Below, in pieces: positions 54,933 through 63,136 of a stretch of DNA of 64,000 bases (its first letter is position 1; every line of letters begins with the position of its first letter). The position numbers and the translations under genes were made by a program. The notes beneath the pieces are model-generated. The model searched no databases. It was given only the letters and a program-made list of their open reading frames with translations, and was not told the origin of the DNA. Origin of the DNA: Mucilaginibacter ginsenosidivorax (GTDB taxonomy: Bacteria; Bacteroidota; Bacteroidia; Sphingobacteriales; Sphingobacteriaceae). The stretch is from assembly GCF_007971525.1 (NCBI RefSeq), contig NZ_CP042437.1, forward strand, positions 1,612,001 to 1,676,000. Reading direction: 5' to 3'.

Positions 54933-56363
54933 TTACTTCAGGTTGATGGCTTTCATTTTATTATACAAAGTTTTCCTGTCAATCTTCAAAATTTCGGCCG
55001 CCCTGGTTTTGTTAAAATTCACTTCCCTCAAAACACGGATAATTGTTTCATACTCGGCTTCAAGCGCTGCATTTTTTAAATCGTGCCGGTTTTCCTTAAC
55101 ATCGGGAGCCTCAAAAGATGACGATGCCGAATAAGTAGATTGCTCAAATGAAGGTGTTTTAAAGTTTGATATTTCCAGCGGCAAAGCTTTCATGGTAATC
55201 TCGTTATCCTCGGCCAGCAGCGCTGCCCGCCTGATTACGTTTTTAAGCTCGCGGATATTGCCCGGCCAGCGATAGTTCATAAAACAATCAATAACTTCGG
55301 GCGCAAATACCTCTACGCTACGGCCCAGTTCGTTGTTGGCTATTCTTAAAAAGTGCTCGGCCAGCAACATAATATCACCGCCCCGCTCGCGCAGTGGCGG
55401 CATATAAATGGTAAACTCGTTAAAGCGGTGGTACAGGTCTTCCCTGAATTTGCCTTTGCTGATACCCTCCTGCAGGCTCTCGTTGGTGGCTATAATAATA
55501 CGCACATCAAGATCAATTTCCTTGGTACTACCAATCCTTTTAACCTTGCGCTCCTGCACAGTACGCAGCAGGGCGGCTTGTATCTCGTATGATAGATTAC
55601 CTACCTCATCCAAAAACAATGTACCACCATTGGCCATTTCAAAGTGGCCTATCTTGGTATATAAAGCACCTGTAAAGGAGCCTTTCTCGTGCCCAAAAAA
55701 CTCACTGGCTGCCAATTCTTTGGTTAACGAACCGCAGTCCATGGCAATAAAGGGTTGGTTATGGCGCGGACTATTCAGATGGATGCTTTTGGCAACCGAC
55801 TCTTTACCGGTACCGCTCTCGCCTAAAATAATTACACTGTAATTTGTTGGGGCAACAAGTTCAATCTGCCTCAGCAACTCCTTAGATGCCTTGCTGGTGC
55901 CGGCCACAAATTCGCCTGCAAATACCTGCTTTTTGGTTTCTTTACTTTTCGACTTATCGGCAACTACCGTTGCGGCAGTTTCAGATTCTTCAACCAACGC
56001 GTAATGGGTTTCAAACGCTTTATTGATTGTATTTAAAATTTCGTCAGGATACAATGGCTTGGTAATGTAATCATATGCGCCCATTTTAATAAGCTCAACA
56101 GCCATTTTTATATCCGAGTAGCCGGTTATAATAATTACCCCGGTTTTGGGATAATGCGTCTTAATATTCCGAAGCATTTCACGGCCATCGGTATCCTCCA
56201 GCCTGAAATCGCACAGTACCAGGTTATAATCGCCAACTTTAAGGGCTTCCATCCCGCCGGTACCGCTTGATGCGGTGCTTACATCAAAGCCGTTGCGAAT
56301 TAAAAATTTAGATAGCAGTAAGGCTACATTAACTTCATCATCAATGATGAGGATTTTTTTCAT
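54933..56363 (-). CDS. Sigma-54-dependent response regulator (NtrC family)
   Basis: 476 residues. The receiver has D-D at 8-9, phosphorylation site Asp52 and a Lys in T-K-P. The AAA+ domain (about 152-380) has Walker A G-E-S-G-T-G-K-E at 181-188 and G-S-F-T-G-A at 228-233, the sigma-54 contact loop (usually G-A-F-T-G-A). A C-terminal Fis-type HTH lies at about 435-476. It activates sigma-54 promoters. Upstream on the minus strand TACATTTT is one base off the -7 consensus with a TTG about 19 bases earlier. The usual full kinase gene is missing here. Confidence 0.95.
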   Translation of the reverse strand: MKKILIIDDEVNVALLLSKFLIRNGFDVSTASSGTGGMEALKVGDYNLVLCDFRLEDTDGREMLRNIKTHYPKTGVIIITGYSDIKMAVELIKMGAYDYITKPLYPDEILNTINKAFETHYALVEESETAATVVADKSKSKETKKQVFAGEFVAGTSKASKELLRQIELVAPTNYSVIILGESGTGKESVAKSIHLNSPRHNQPFIAMDCGSLTKELAASEFFGHEKGSFTGALYTKIGHFEMANGGTLFLDEVGNLSYEIQAALLRTVQERKVKRIGSTKEIDLDVRIIIATNESLQEGISKGKFREDLYHRFNEFTIYMPPLRERGGDIMLLAEHFLRIANNELGRSVEVFAPEVIDCFMNYRWPGNIRELKNVIRRAALLAEDNEITMKALPLEISNFKTPSFEQSTYSASSSFEAPDVKENRHDLKNAALEAEYETIIRVLREVNFNKTRAAEILKIDRKTLYNKMKAINLK

Positions 56364-56482
56364 ATCGGTTACTACAGTGGTAAAATGTATTAAAGGTGTT
56401 AAATTACAAAGAATGTATCTATTTGTACGATTTTATTGAATTATAGTTGTCTCATTGGTTAAAAAAATATCTACAAAAAGCA

Positions 56483-56514
56483 AAAAGAGGCAGCCGTAAC
56501 CGGCCGCCTCTTTT
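56483..56514. terminator. Rho-independent terminator
   Basis: AAAGAGGCAGCCG and CGGCCGCCTCTTTT pair with one mismatch or bulge. It follows the stop of the barrel gene at 56543 on the minus strand and has T runs on both sides. Confidence 0.85.
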
Positions 56515-56542
56515 ATTTTTTCAGGTAAAAGTAGGATCGATA

Positions 56543-57145
56543 TTAAAAACCGTAGGCTACACGTACACCTATAAAATTCACTTTGCTTGCATCAACACCG
56601 GTTACATATTTGGTAGTTGCTTCGTAACGTACACCGGCATCAATAAAGCTGCTTTTGCTTACCGGGAACTGAACACCAATTTGCGGAGCGTAAACAAACG
56701 CAGTTGATTTATTGGCAGCTAAATCAGATTTGTTTAACAAAAATGCGGCACCTGCTTCGCCCTGTACATAAAAGTTTTCGATAGGGAAGAATTTTAAACC
56801 TGCCTTAACTGGCAATAATTTAAAATCGGTAACATCTGCATTGGCAACACCGCCAATATTCTTTTTGCCAAAAACATTGTTGTAACCCACGTTAATGGTT
56901 ACAAATAACTGTTGTTTGTAAACCGGGATATCAGCCTGCAATGATCCGCCTAAGTTCCATTTGTAATTATCTTTAAAGTTGCCTACAGGAATACCCGCAT
57001 CAACGCCAATGCTGTAACGAATGCCACCCGGGATGGTTGTAGTAGTAGTAGTTGTTGTGGTAGTAGTTGTTGTTTGAGCTGATGCACCAAGACCTAAACC
57101 GGCAAAAGCTAAAATTAAAGCTGAAATTTTGAATGAATTTTTCAT
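56543..57145 (-). CDS. Outer-membrane beta-barrel protein with polythreonine linker
   Basis: 200 residues from the ATG at 57145; codons upstream of this lack coding character. Signal peptide (M-K-N-S-F-K-I-S...A-S-A-Q). The mature protein starts with about 13 consecutive threonines encoded by mixed ACN codons. It continues as an eight-strand-like barrel ending G-V-R-V-A-Y-G-F, similar to OmpA/OprF-type small barrels of Bacteroidota. The Thr tract is a possible glycosylation or spacer region and, being repeat-coded, could vary in length. Confidence 0.85.
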   Translation of the reverse strand: MKNSFKISALILAFAGLGLGASAQTTTTTTTTTTTTTIPGGIRYSIGVDAGIPVGNFKDNYKWNLGGSLQADIPVYKQQLFVTINVGYNNVFGKKNIGGVANADVTDFKLLPVKAGLKFFPIENFYVQGEAGAAFLLNKSDLAANKSTAFVYAPQIGVQFPVSKSSFIDAGVRYEATTKYVTGVDASKVNFIGVRVAYGF

Positions 57146-57485
57146 AACAATTGTTGTGTTTTGATTTTGTTTTGTTTTAAACACAAGGCAAATTAAAGCA
57201 CCAAAACATATATGATTTTTCATCCCAAAGTCATGTGTATTTAACCGTTTGATTGACAATAATTTATTTTTTGACCCATACGGTACAATAGTCAAGCCAC
57301 TGTAAAATAGCTTTTGAATTGCTTTTTTAGTGTCAGAATTAACACTGGTTTAACATGGGGTTTGGGTGCACAGAAAGGTATTTTCTGCGTAAAATACGAC
57401 GATGGCGAAAAAAGTGAAACCAAACTTCTTGATTCCTGCTCTAATCTCTTGACTCTTTTCCAAGTATTGCCTACGGCACAGGCTA
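57146..57485. other. Leader and spacer upstream of the barrel gene, no gene seen
   Basis: Begins with the barrel gene's leader and promoter region. Around 57427-57462 lie CTTGATTCCTGC / CTCTTGACTC words, the inverse of the 54565 vocabulary. No coding sequence supported. Confidence 0.4.
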
Positions 57486-57702
57486 TGCATTTATCTGAAT
57501 CAGAATTTACAGAATTTAAGAATTAGCAAATTTTATTTGAACCGGGATCCGTCAAGGTTACCGGAGTTTTTGAATTTTGATTTTAAGATCTGATAATTCA
57601 ATAATTCAATAATTCAATAATTCAATAATTCAATAATTCAATAATTCAATAATTCAATAATTCAATAATTCAATAATTCAATAATTCAATAATTCAATAA
57701 TT
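57486..57702. repeat. CAGAATTTACAGAATTT words and an AATTCAAT octamer tandem (about 13.6 units)
   Basis: ATCAGAATTTACAGAATTT AAGAATTAGC-type words at 57493-57533, then an uninterrupted period-8 tandem AATTCAAT from 57594 to 57702. On the minus strand this reads TTATTGAA and starts right behind the enoyl-CoA hydratase stop codon TAA (57701-57703). Confidence 0.9.
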
Positions 57703-58483
57703 ATCTCCCTTTAAACTCCGCTTTACGTTTCTGTAAAAAAGCGGCTACTCCTTCTTTAAAATCTTCGGTGCCAAAACATTTGCCAAATTCATCTATTTCC
57801 GTTTCATAGCCGTTTACCCCATCTATTAAGCCGGCGTTAACAGAGCGAATGGCAGCGGAAAGGGCCAGCGGCGCCCTTGATATAATTTTCAACATCAACT
57901 CTTCGGCTTTTGCTAATAACGCTTCCTGGCTAACTACGTGAGTTACCAGGCCATATTGCAATGCATCAGTGGCGGTAATCATATCGGCGGTTAATATCAT
58001 CTCCAACGCCTTGCCTTTACCTATTAACTGGGTAAGGCGTTGGGTACCGCCGTAGCCGGGTATCAGGCCAAGTGTTACTTCGGGTAAGCCCATTTTGGCA
58101 GTTTCGGCAGCTATCCGAATGTGGCAAGCTAAGGCTAATTCCAATCCGCCACCTAAAGCGAAACCATTTATTGCAGCTATAACAGGCTTATTGCCGTTGG
58201 CAATCAGGTCAAAAACATCAATTTGATTATTGCGGGCCAGGGCTGCACCGCTTTCGGCATCAAGGTTAACAAACTCGCTGATATCGGCGCCGGCAACAAA
58301 GGCCTTGGCACCAGCCCCGGTTATGATAATGCCGCTTACTGCCGGGTTGTTAAAAGCATTAACAAAGGCAGTATGTAATTCGGCTAGGGTGGCCCTGTTA
58401 AGGGCATTAAGCTTACTTTCGCGATTGATAGTAATATACTGGATGCTATCTCTCGTTTCTGTCAATATGTTTTCAAATTCCAT
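57701..58483 (-). CDS. Enoyl-CoA hydratase/isomerase family protein
   Basis: 260 residues, crotonase fold. Oxyanion-hole motif A-F-V-A-G-A-D-I-S-E (about 61-70), then N-G-F-A-L-G-G-G-L-E-L-A-L-A (about 105-118, catalytic Glu) and G-L-P-E-V-T-L-G-L-I-P-G-Y-G-G-T-Q-R-L (second catalytic Glu). Both Glu are present, so true hydratase activity is likely. The B12-binding gene lies 12 bases upstream on the same strand, suggesting a shared acyl-CoA pathway. Cytoplasmic. Confidence 0.93.
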   Translation of the reverse strand: MEFENILTETRDSIQYITINRESKLNALNRATLAELHTAFVNAFNNPAVSGIIITGAGAKAFVAGADISEFVNLDAESGAALARNNQIDVFDLIANGNKPVIAAINGFALGGGLELALACHIRIAAETAKMGLPEVTLGLIPGYGGTQRLTQLIGKGKALEMILTADMITATDALQYGLVTHVVSQEALLAKAEELMLKIISRAPLALSAAIRSVNAGLIDGVNGYETEIDEFGKCFGTEDFKEGVAAFLQKRKAEFKGR

Positions 58484-58495
58484 TGGTATAGCTAT

Positions 58496-58915
58496 TTAAA
58501 AATTGCGGTGCTGGTGCACCCAATCGGTAATGTATTTCACAATATCCTGTGTATTAGTACCGGGAGGGAAAAGTTCACCTACCCCCTGCTCTTTCAGGGC
58601 AATCATATCATCATTTGGGATAATGCCGCCGCCCGTGACAAGCACATCATCCATTTGTTTTTCTTTTATCAATTTTAATATCCTGGGAAAAACTGTCATG
58701 TGTGCTCCGGATAGTATAGAAATACCAATGGCGTCCACATCCTCCTGTAATGCCGTATTAACTACCATTTCGGGCGTTTGTCGAAGGCCTGTATAAATTA
58801 CTTCCATCCCCGCATCCCGCAGCGAGGTAGCTATAATACGTGCACCACGGTCATGACCATCGAGCCCTACCTTGGCAACAAGAACGCGAATGGGGCGGTT
58901 AAAGTTATTACTCAT
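58496..58915 (-). CDS. Cobalamin-binding protein, methylmalonyl-CoA mutase C-terminal-like
   Basis: 139 residues from the ATG at 58915; a longer frame to 59011 does not match the family. D-G-H-D-R-G at 19-24 is the cobalamin motif with His21 as lower axial ligand. S-I-L-S-G-A-H (about 68-74) and G-G-G-I-I-P follow, as in MCM small domains. This is a stand-alone B12 domain that must work with a separate mutase subunit not in this window. It is followed by the enoyl-CoA hydratase gene after 12 bases. Confidence 0.93.
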   Translation of the reverse strand: MSNNFNRPIRVLVAKVGLDGHDRGARIIATSLRDAGMEVIYTGLRQTPEMVVNTALQEDVDAIGISILSGAHMTVFPRILKLIKEKQMDDVLVTGGGIIPNDDMIALKEQGVGELFPPGTNTQDIVKYITDWVHQHRNF

Positions 58916-59158
58916 ACATTGTAAAAGTAATAAGAACGAAGTATAATATCGAATAATGAATTTTGAATAAAAGAAGTTACTATCGATGCCACAAATATTG
59001 GGCTGCTGCAAGAATCCCGCATGCCGCTGCGTATCTGCTATTTTTCAAACCACTTTTGCCGGCACTCGCATCAGCTTCATAACAACTTTGTTAATCTTAA
59101 ATAAACCTCTCACAAATAATCTTATTTTTACTCCATAACTAAAGGCAAATAAATATCA

Positions 59159-60178
59159 ATGTCAACAAAACCAATAGTAACCGGGCTTATGGCCTATGGT
59201 ATGTCGGGCCGTATCTTTCACGCGCCGTTTTTATCAACAAACCCTGGCTTCACATTTAAAGCTGTAGTAGAACGCCATGAAAAAAAGGCGGGGAAAGTAT
59301 ATCCTGATGTAATTAGCTACGATACCGTGGATGAACTGCTGAATGATGCTGAAATTGAGTTGATAATTGTTAATACACCAAACAATACCCACTTTGACTA
59401 CGCCACGCGGGCATTAAATGCGGGCAAACATGTGCTGATTGAAAAACCGGCAGCAGTTACTTCGGCCGAAGTGAAGGCACTATTTGATTTGGGCAGGCAG
59501 CTTGGTTTAAATGTAATGATTTACCACAACCGCCGTTATGATAGTGGTTTCATCTCTGTAAAAAAGGTGATTGAAAGTGGTCGCCTTGGCGAACTAATAG
59601 AGGTGCATTTCAGGCTCGACAGGTACCGTATGCCTATCGGTGTAAAACAATTTAAGGAAACTAAAGAAACGCCTGGTAATGGCTTAACTTACGATTTGGG
59701 GGCGCACCTGGTTGACAATGCCATTAGTATTTTTGGCCGGCCGTTAAGTTATGTAAAAACAACAGCCATCCACCGGCCGGGATCGCAGGTAGATGATTAT
59801 TTTCATATTCACTTAAGTTACCCCAACCAATTAAACGTTTATCTAACGTCGGGCCTGTTGATTGCCGAACATTTGCCGGGTTTTGTTGTACATGGCACAT
59901 TGGGCAGTTTTGTAAAGCTGCGTACTGATGTGCAGGAGGCGCAACTTGACGCCGGAATAATGCCGGATGCAGCAGGTTTTGGTGTTGAACCTGAAGGTAG
60001 CGAGGGTAAACTGGTGTTGATGGGAGTTGATAATGAAAAAACTGTAGAGTGGGTTCCGTCAGATAAAGGTAATTATAATGGTTTATTTGATGCCGTGTAT
60101 CATACTATACGCGAAAATGCGTTATTCCCCATAACCGAAGAGGATATAGCCTGGCAGATAGAATTGCTGGAAAGCTAA
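59159..60178 (+). CDS. Gfo/Idh/MocA family oxidoreductase
   Basis: 339 residues. G-M-S-G-R-I-F-H near 15 (Rossmann start), E-K-P-A near 100, then a C-terminal domain with Y-D-L-G-A-H-L-V-D-N (about 180-189). Different subgroup from the protein at 47564. Similar to YdgJ/IolX-like inositol or sugar dehydrogenases. Monocistronic or with the following thioredoxin-like gene. Confidence 0.9.
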   Translation: MSTKPIVTGLMAYGMSGRIFHAPFLSTNPGFTFKAVVERHEKKAGKVYPDVISYDTVDELLNDAEIELIIVNTPNNTHFDYATRALNAGKHVLIEKPAAVTSAEVKALFDLGRQLGLNVMIYHNRRYDSGFISVKKVIESGRLGELIEVHFRLDRYRMPIGVKQFKETKETPGNGLTYDLGAHLVDNAISIFGRPLSYVKTTAIHRPGSQVDDYFHIHLSYPNQLNVYLTSGLLIAEHLPGFVVHGTLGSFVKLRTDVQEAQLDAGIMPDAAGFGVEPEGSEGKLVLMGVDNEKTVEWVPSDKGNYNGLFDAVYHTIRENALFPITEEDIAWQIELLES

Positions 60179-60220
60179 AAATATCGTAACTATGCTTTAA
60201 TGAAAATTTATATCAACATA

Positions 60221-60709
60221 ATGAAAAGAATATGTTTGTTGCTTTGCCTTATTGTAGCTGCCGGCTGTAGTCAGGCGCAAACCATGCCTGCCAATAGCAA
60301 AATTGCACCATACCACATATTAACTACCGACAGCGTTTATGTTACGCCTGCCGACCTGAAAAAAAACAAGCCGGTGATGGTGATTTATTTTTCGCCAGAT
60401 TGCAGCCATTGCCAGCACCTGATGTATGATTTAAAGCCCGAACTGGATAAGTTAAAAGGGGTGCAAATTGTAATGATCACTTTTGTGAACCAGCTAAAGG
60501 CTATACAGGTGTTTCAGCGCGATTTTGATTTGGCTAAATATCATAACATCATTATAGGTACCGAGGGATATACCTACGTAGTACAGCGTTATTACCACGT
60601 GCAAACCACGCCGTACATTGCCATTTATGATAAAAACGGAAAACTTGCACAGGCTTATGATAAGGTTCCAAAAATTCCGGTGCTGATGGATGCCATTAAG
60701 AAAGTGTAA
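60221..60709 (+). CDS. Thioredoxin-like lipoprotein
   Basis: 162 residues from the ATG at 60221. Lipobox V-A-A-G-C with Cys16 for lipidation. A thioredoxin fold follows: F-S-P-D-C-S-H-C with the redox pair Cys61/Cys64 and a cis-Pro loop T-T-P-Y-I near 130. It belongs to the TlpA-like group that reduces or carries disulfides in the periplasm. A word island starts eight bases after the stop. Confidence 0.87.
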   Translation: MKRICLLLCLIVAAGCSQAQTMPANSKIAPYHILTTDSVYVTPADLKKNKPVMVIYFSPDCSHCQHLMYDLKPELDKLKGVQIVMITFVNQLKAIQVFQRDFDLAKYHNIIIGTEGYTYVVQRYYHVQTTPYIAIYDKNGKLAQAYDKVPKIPVLMDAIKKV

Positions 60710-60717
60710 AATTAAAT

Positions 60718-60951
60718 GTGCAGATTTCAGATATGCAGATATGCAGATGTGCAGATATGCAGATGATTTTTTGATGTAAGATTTCAATATTAAAAAGTCT
60801 ATCACAAAAAGTAAAGCCTTACAGTGTTGAAAAACTGCAAGGCTTTTTTTATAATAATCGCATCGGCACGATTGGCCATTTATAAAAATCAAAACATCTA
60901 TCAAACGCGACCAACATCTGCACATCTGAAATTTGCATATCTGCACATCTA
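60718..60951. repeat. GTGCAGATATGCAGAT word islands at a convergent junction
   Basis: The left island (60718-60765) has CAGATATGCAGATGTGCAG words after the thioredoxin-like gene. The right island (about 60913-60951) is its inverse and on the minus strand begins with the transglutaminase TAG stop. Between them AAGCCTTACAGTGTTG and CAACACTGT... type pairing near 60810-60846 (GCCTTACAGTG / CTGCAAGGC) with a T run looks like a terminator. Confidence 0.8.
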
Positions 60952-61932
60952 CTGTTGCTGTTGTTGCTGCTGCTGCTGAATAATCTCCATATACCTTTGA
61001 TAACTGTTTTTAGCTGTATTATCGGTTGCACGATGCTCTATGGCATTATCATGGTGGGCTTTATCATCAATACTTGTAAAAGTACTCTCGTCATCATCTA
61101 CACTAACAGCAACTTCAAGCTTATGCCCGGATGTGCCTTTGTAAACACCTTTTACCGGCGAACAATCTGAAAAATTACGGCCAACGGCCAAACGCACATG
61201 GGTTTCATTGGCTATGCAGTTATTGGTAGGATCGATACCCAGCCAGCCATAGTCCGGGATGTAGGCTTCGGCCCAGGCATGAGTGGCGCCTTCGCCCCGC
61301 ATGGTACTGCTATTGGTACAAATATAACCGCTCACGTAGCGTGCAGGTATTTTTAGCAGGCGCAGCATTACCATCAAAATGTGTGCAAAATCCTGGCAAA
61401 CACCGGCTTTTAATTTCCACACTTCATCAAGCGTAGTTTCAACAGTGGTTACTCCTTTAATATATTCAAAGTTTTGGTATACGTAGCCGCAAAAGCGAAG
61501 CGCTATCTGGAATGGTGTATCATCATGAGCGCGCTCCTGCTCAACAATAACCTGCAGTTCGGGAAGGCCTTCAAAATATTCCTGTTTCAAAAAGTCAATA
61601 TAAGGCACCATGTATTGGATGTGCTTAAGATATTCCCACTGTTGGTCAGGGAAAATATCTGTAACAGGTAATGGCCGCTGTCTGGTGGTTACACTTAATT
61701 TTGAATTGATAACCATTACCGAATGTGGCTCGCTATAAGTAAAACTACCTATTTCGTTACCATAGTAATCAATATGAGTATCTACCACCGGGTTGCCGGT
61801 TATATTCAACTCGTGGTGTGTTACATCCTGGTATTCGTCCTTAATAGGATAAAGAACAATCTGATTGGCACTGTCGCGTACCATTCCTTCGTAACTGTAT
61901 TTGGTAATATGCTGTATCTTAAAGTCGGGCAT
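60949..61932 (-). CDS. Transglutaminase-like protein with polyglutamine C-terminus
   Basis: 327 residues as read, cytoplasmic, no signal. Transglutaminase core with Cys179 (A-G-V-C-Q-D-F-A), His218 (A-T-H-A-W) and Asp234 (G-I-D-P-T-N-N). An N-terminal beta-domain (I-T-K-Y-S-Y-E) is typical of this branch. The C-terminus ends with nine codons CAG/CAA, then TAG and a word island. Encoded downstream of alpha-E and circularly permuted ATP-grasp genes, a widespread trio predicted to make or modify peptide bonds. Confidence 0.92.
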   Translation of the reverse strand: MPDFKIQHITKYSYEGMVRDSANQIVLYPIKDEYQDVTHHELNITGNPVVDTHIDYYGNEIGSFTYSEPHSVMVINSKLSVTTRQRPLPVTDIFPDQQWEYLKHIQYMVPYIDFLKQEYFEGLPELQVIVEQERAHDDTPFQIALRFCGYVYQNFEYIKGVTTVETTLDEVWKLKAGVCQDFAHILMVMLRLLKIPARYVSGYICTNSSTMRGEGATHAWAEAYIPDYGWLGIDPTNNCIANETHVRLAVGRNFSDCSPVKGVYKGTSGHKLEVAVSVDDDESTFTSIDDKAHHDNAIEHRATDNTAKNSYQRYMEIIQQQQQQQQQ

Positions 61933-61944
61933 GTGTTCAATTAA

Positions 61945-62093
61945 TTAATTTGAAAATCTGAGAATTTGAAGATTTGAAAATGAAACTAATTTGCTAATTA
62001 AAGATTTGAAAATGATTTTGTGATAAATCATAATGGACGACCCCTAAACAAGTAATTTTCAAATTCTCAAATCTTCAAATTCTCAAATTAAAA
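61945..62093. repeat. GAATTTGAAGATTTG word islands, inverted halves
   Basis: TTGAAAATCTGAGAATTTGA and AGATTTGAAAATG occur at 61945-61982, with the inverse AAATTCTCAAATCTTCAAAT at 62060-62090. On the minus strand the right island starts about five bases behind the alpha-E gene stop. Confidence 0.85.
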
Positions 62094-63029
62094 TTATGAG
62101 TTTGCAAAGTAATATTCGTTTAATGAGTTACCTATCCCATAAAGTTCTTTCCTGGTTTGTGTCAAAAATAAATGCAGCCCCTCATCGCGGATGCTCTTTA
62201 CCGAACTGTACTTGATCCGGCTTTGCAACCTGCCTATCTGGAACGACATTTCGCGGAAGGTATCTACGTTGCTGTCGTTTTTCAACCTGTCAAAATAACG
62301 GTGTATATTGTTTACCGAGTAAATAACCGAGCGGGGGAAATCGTTATTTAATGCCACCTGCTCCAGTACGTTTTCTGCCTCAAACCCCTCACGATAGGTT
62401 TTCAGGTAAAGTTCATATCCGCCTAATGACAGCAAAAGATGTTTCCAGTAGGTGGTATCTGTCAGCAAGTCGGGGTTGTCGCTTACCGAACTGAATTTAG
62501 TATCCAAAATATCTACCGATTGTATAGCCCGCTCCAGGTATTTGCCAATATTCATAAAGCTTCGGCCTTCGCCACGCTCCATCGTAATTTCTGCCGTACC
62601 GTAATAAAGCATTACCTGTTTTATTAATATATCAAGCACCCCAATAGGGTCCTCGCGCTGCAGGGAGCGCTCCAGGCGCGAATCTTTTACGGTGTGATAG
62701 TATTCGTTAAGGCACTGCCAAAGGTCCTTTGAGATGTGTTCCTGCACGCCCCTGGCATTTTCCCTTGCCAGTGTTATAATGTTCAGTATCGAGTTAGGGT
62801 TGTTTTTGCCCGTAACCATGTATTTTAAAACCGCCCGGCTGTCATTCTCCAGTTTTTCAATTTCCGTCTCTTTAATTCCGGCAAAAATCCTGATCACCGG
62901 CTCCCAGGTAAATTCCTGTACAGTATCCTGCGATGAGGCATAATTAATTTTGAGCATCCGCAGCATCCCATCGCTGCGCTCAATGTAACGACTTAACCAA
63001 TAAAAACTTGCTGCAACCCTGCTTAACAT
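62094..63029 (-). CDS. Alpha-E domain protein (DUF403)
   Basis: 311 residues, all-helical. The N-terminus M-L-S-R-V-A-A-S-F-Y-W-L-S-R-Y-I-E-R is the alpha-E signature. It lies between the ATP-grasp and transglutaminase genes on the same strand, the known conserved order. It is thought to assist the ATP-grasp enzyme; its biochemical role remains unknown. Confidence 0.93.
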   Translation of the reverse strand: MLSRVAASFYWLSRYIERSDGMLRMLKINYASSQDTVQEFTWEPVIRIFAGIKETEIEKLENDSRAVLKYMVTGKNNPNSILNIITLARENARGVQEHISKDLWQCLNEYYHTVKDSRLERSLQREDPIGVLDILIKQVMLYYGTAEITMERGEGRSFMNIGKYLERAIQSVDILDTKFSSVSDNPDLLTDTTYWKHLLLSLGGYELYLKTYREGFEAENVLEQVALNNDFPRSVIYSVNNIHRYFDRLKNDSNVDTFREMSFQIGRLQSRIKYSSVKSIRDEGLHLFLTQTRKELYGIGNSLNEYYFANS

Positions 63030-63035
63030 ATTAGC

Positions 63036-63136
63036 TCCTTAAGCCCCCTAACCCCCTGAAGGGGGAACGATAAGGGGGATGTTTATTTAAAATTCAACTA
63101 TACTATTTTCACTCCCCCTTCAGGGGGCCGGGGGCT
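63036..63136. repeat. CCCCCTGAAGGGGG island, inverted halves
   Basis: AAGCCCCCTAACCCCCTGAAG and CTCCCCCTTCAGGGGGCCGG. On the minus strand it starts one base after the ATP-grasp stop codon TAA. The same family as 47451-47560, with an A/T-rich middle. Confidence 0.85.

Noticed and set aside
57594..57702. Possible origin-type iterons or CRISPR
   Set aside because: A perfect octamer tandem without DnaA-box-like motifs or replication genes; same class as the other word islands.
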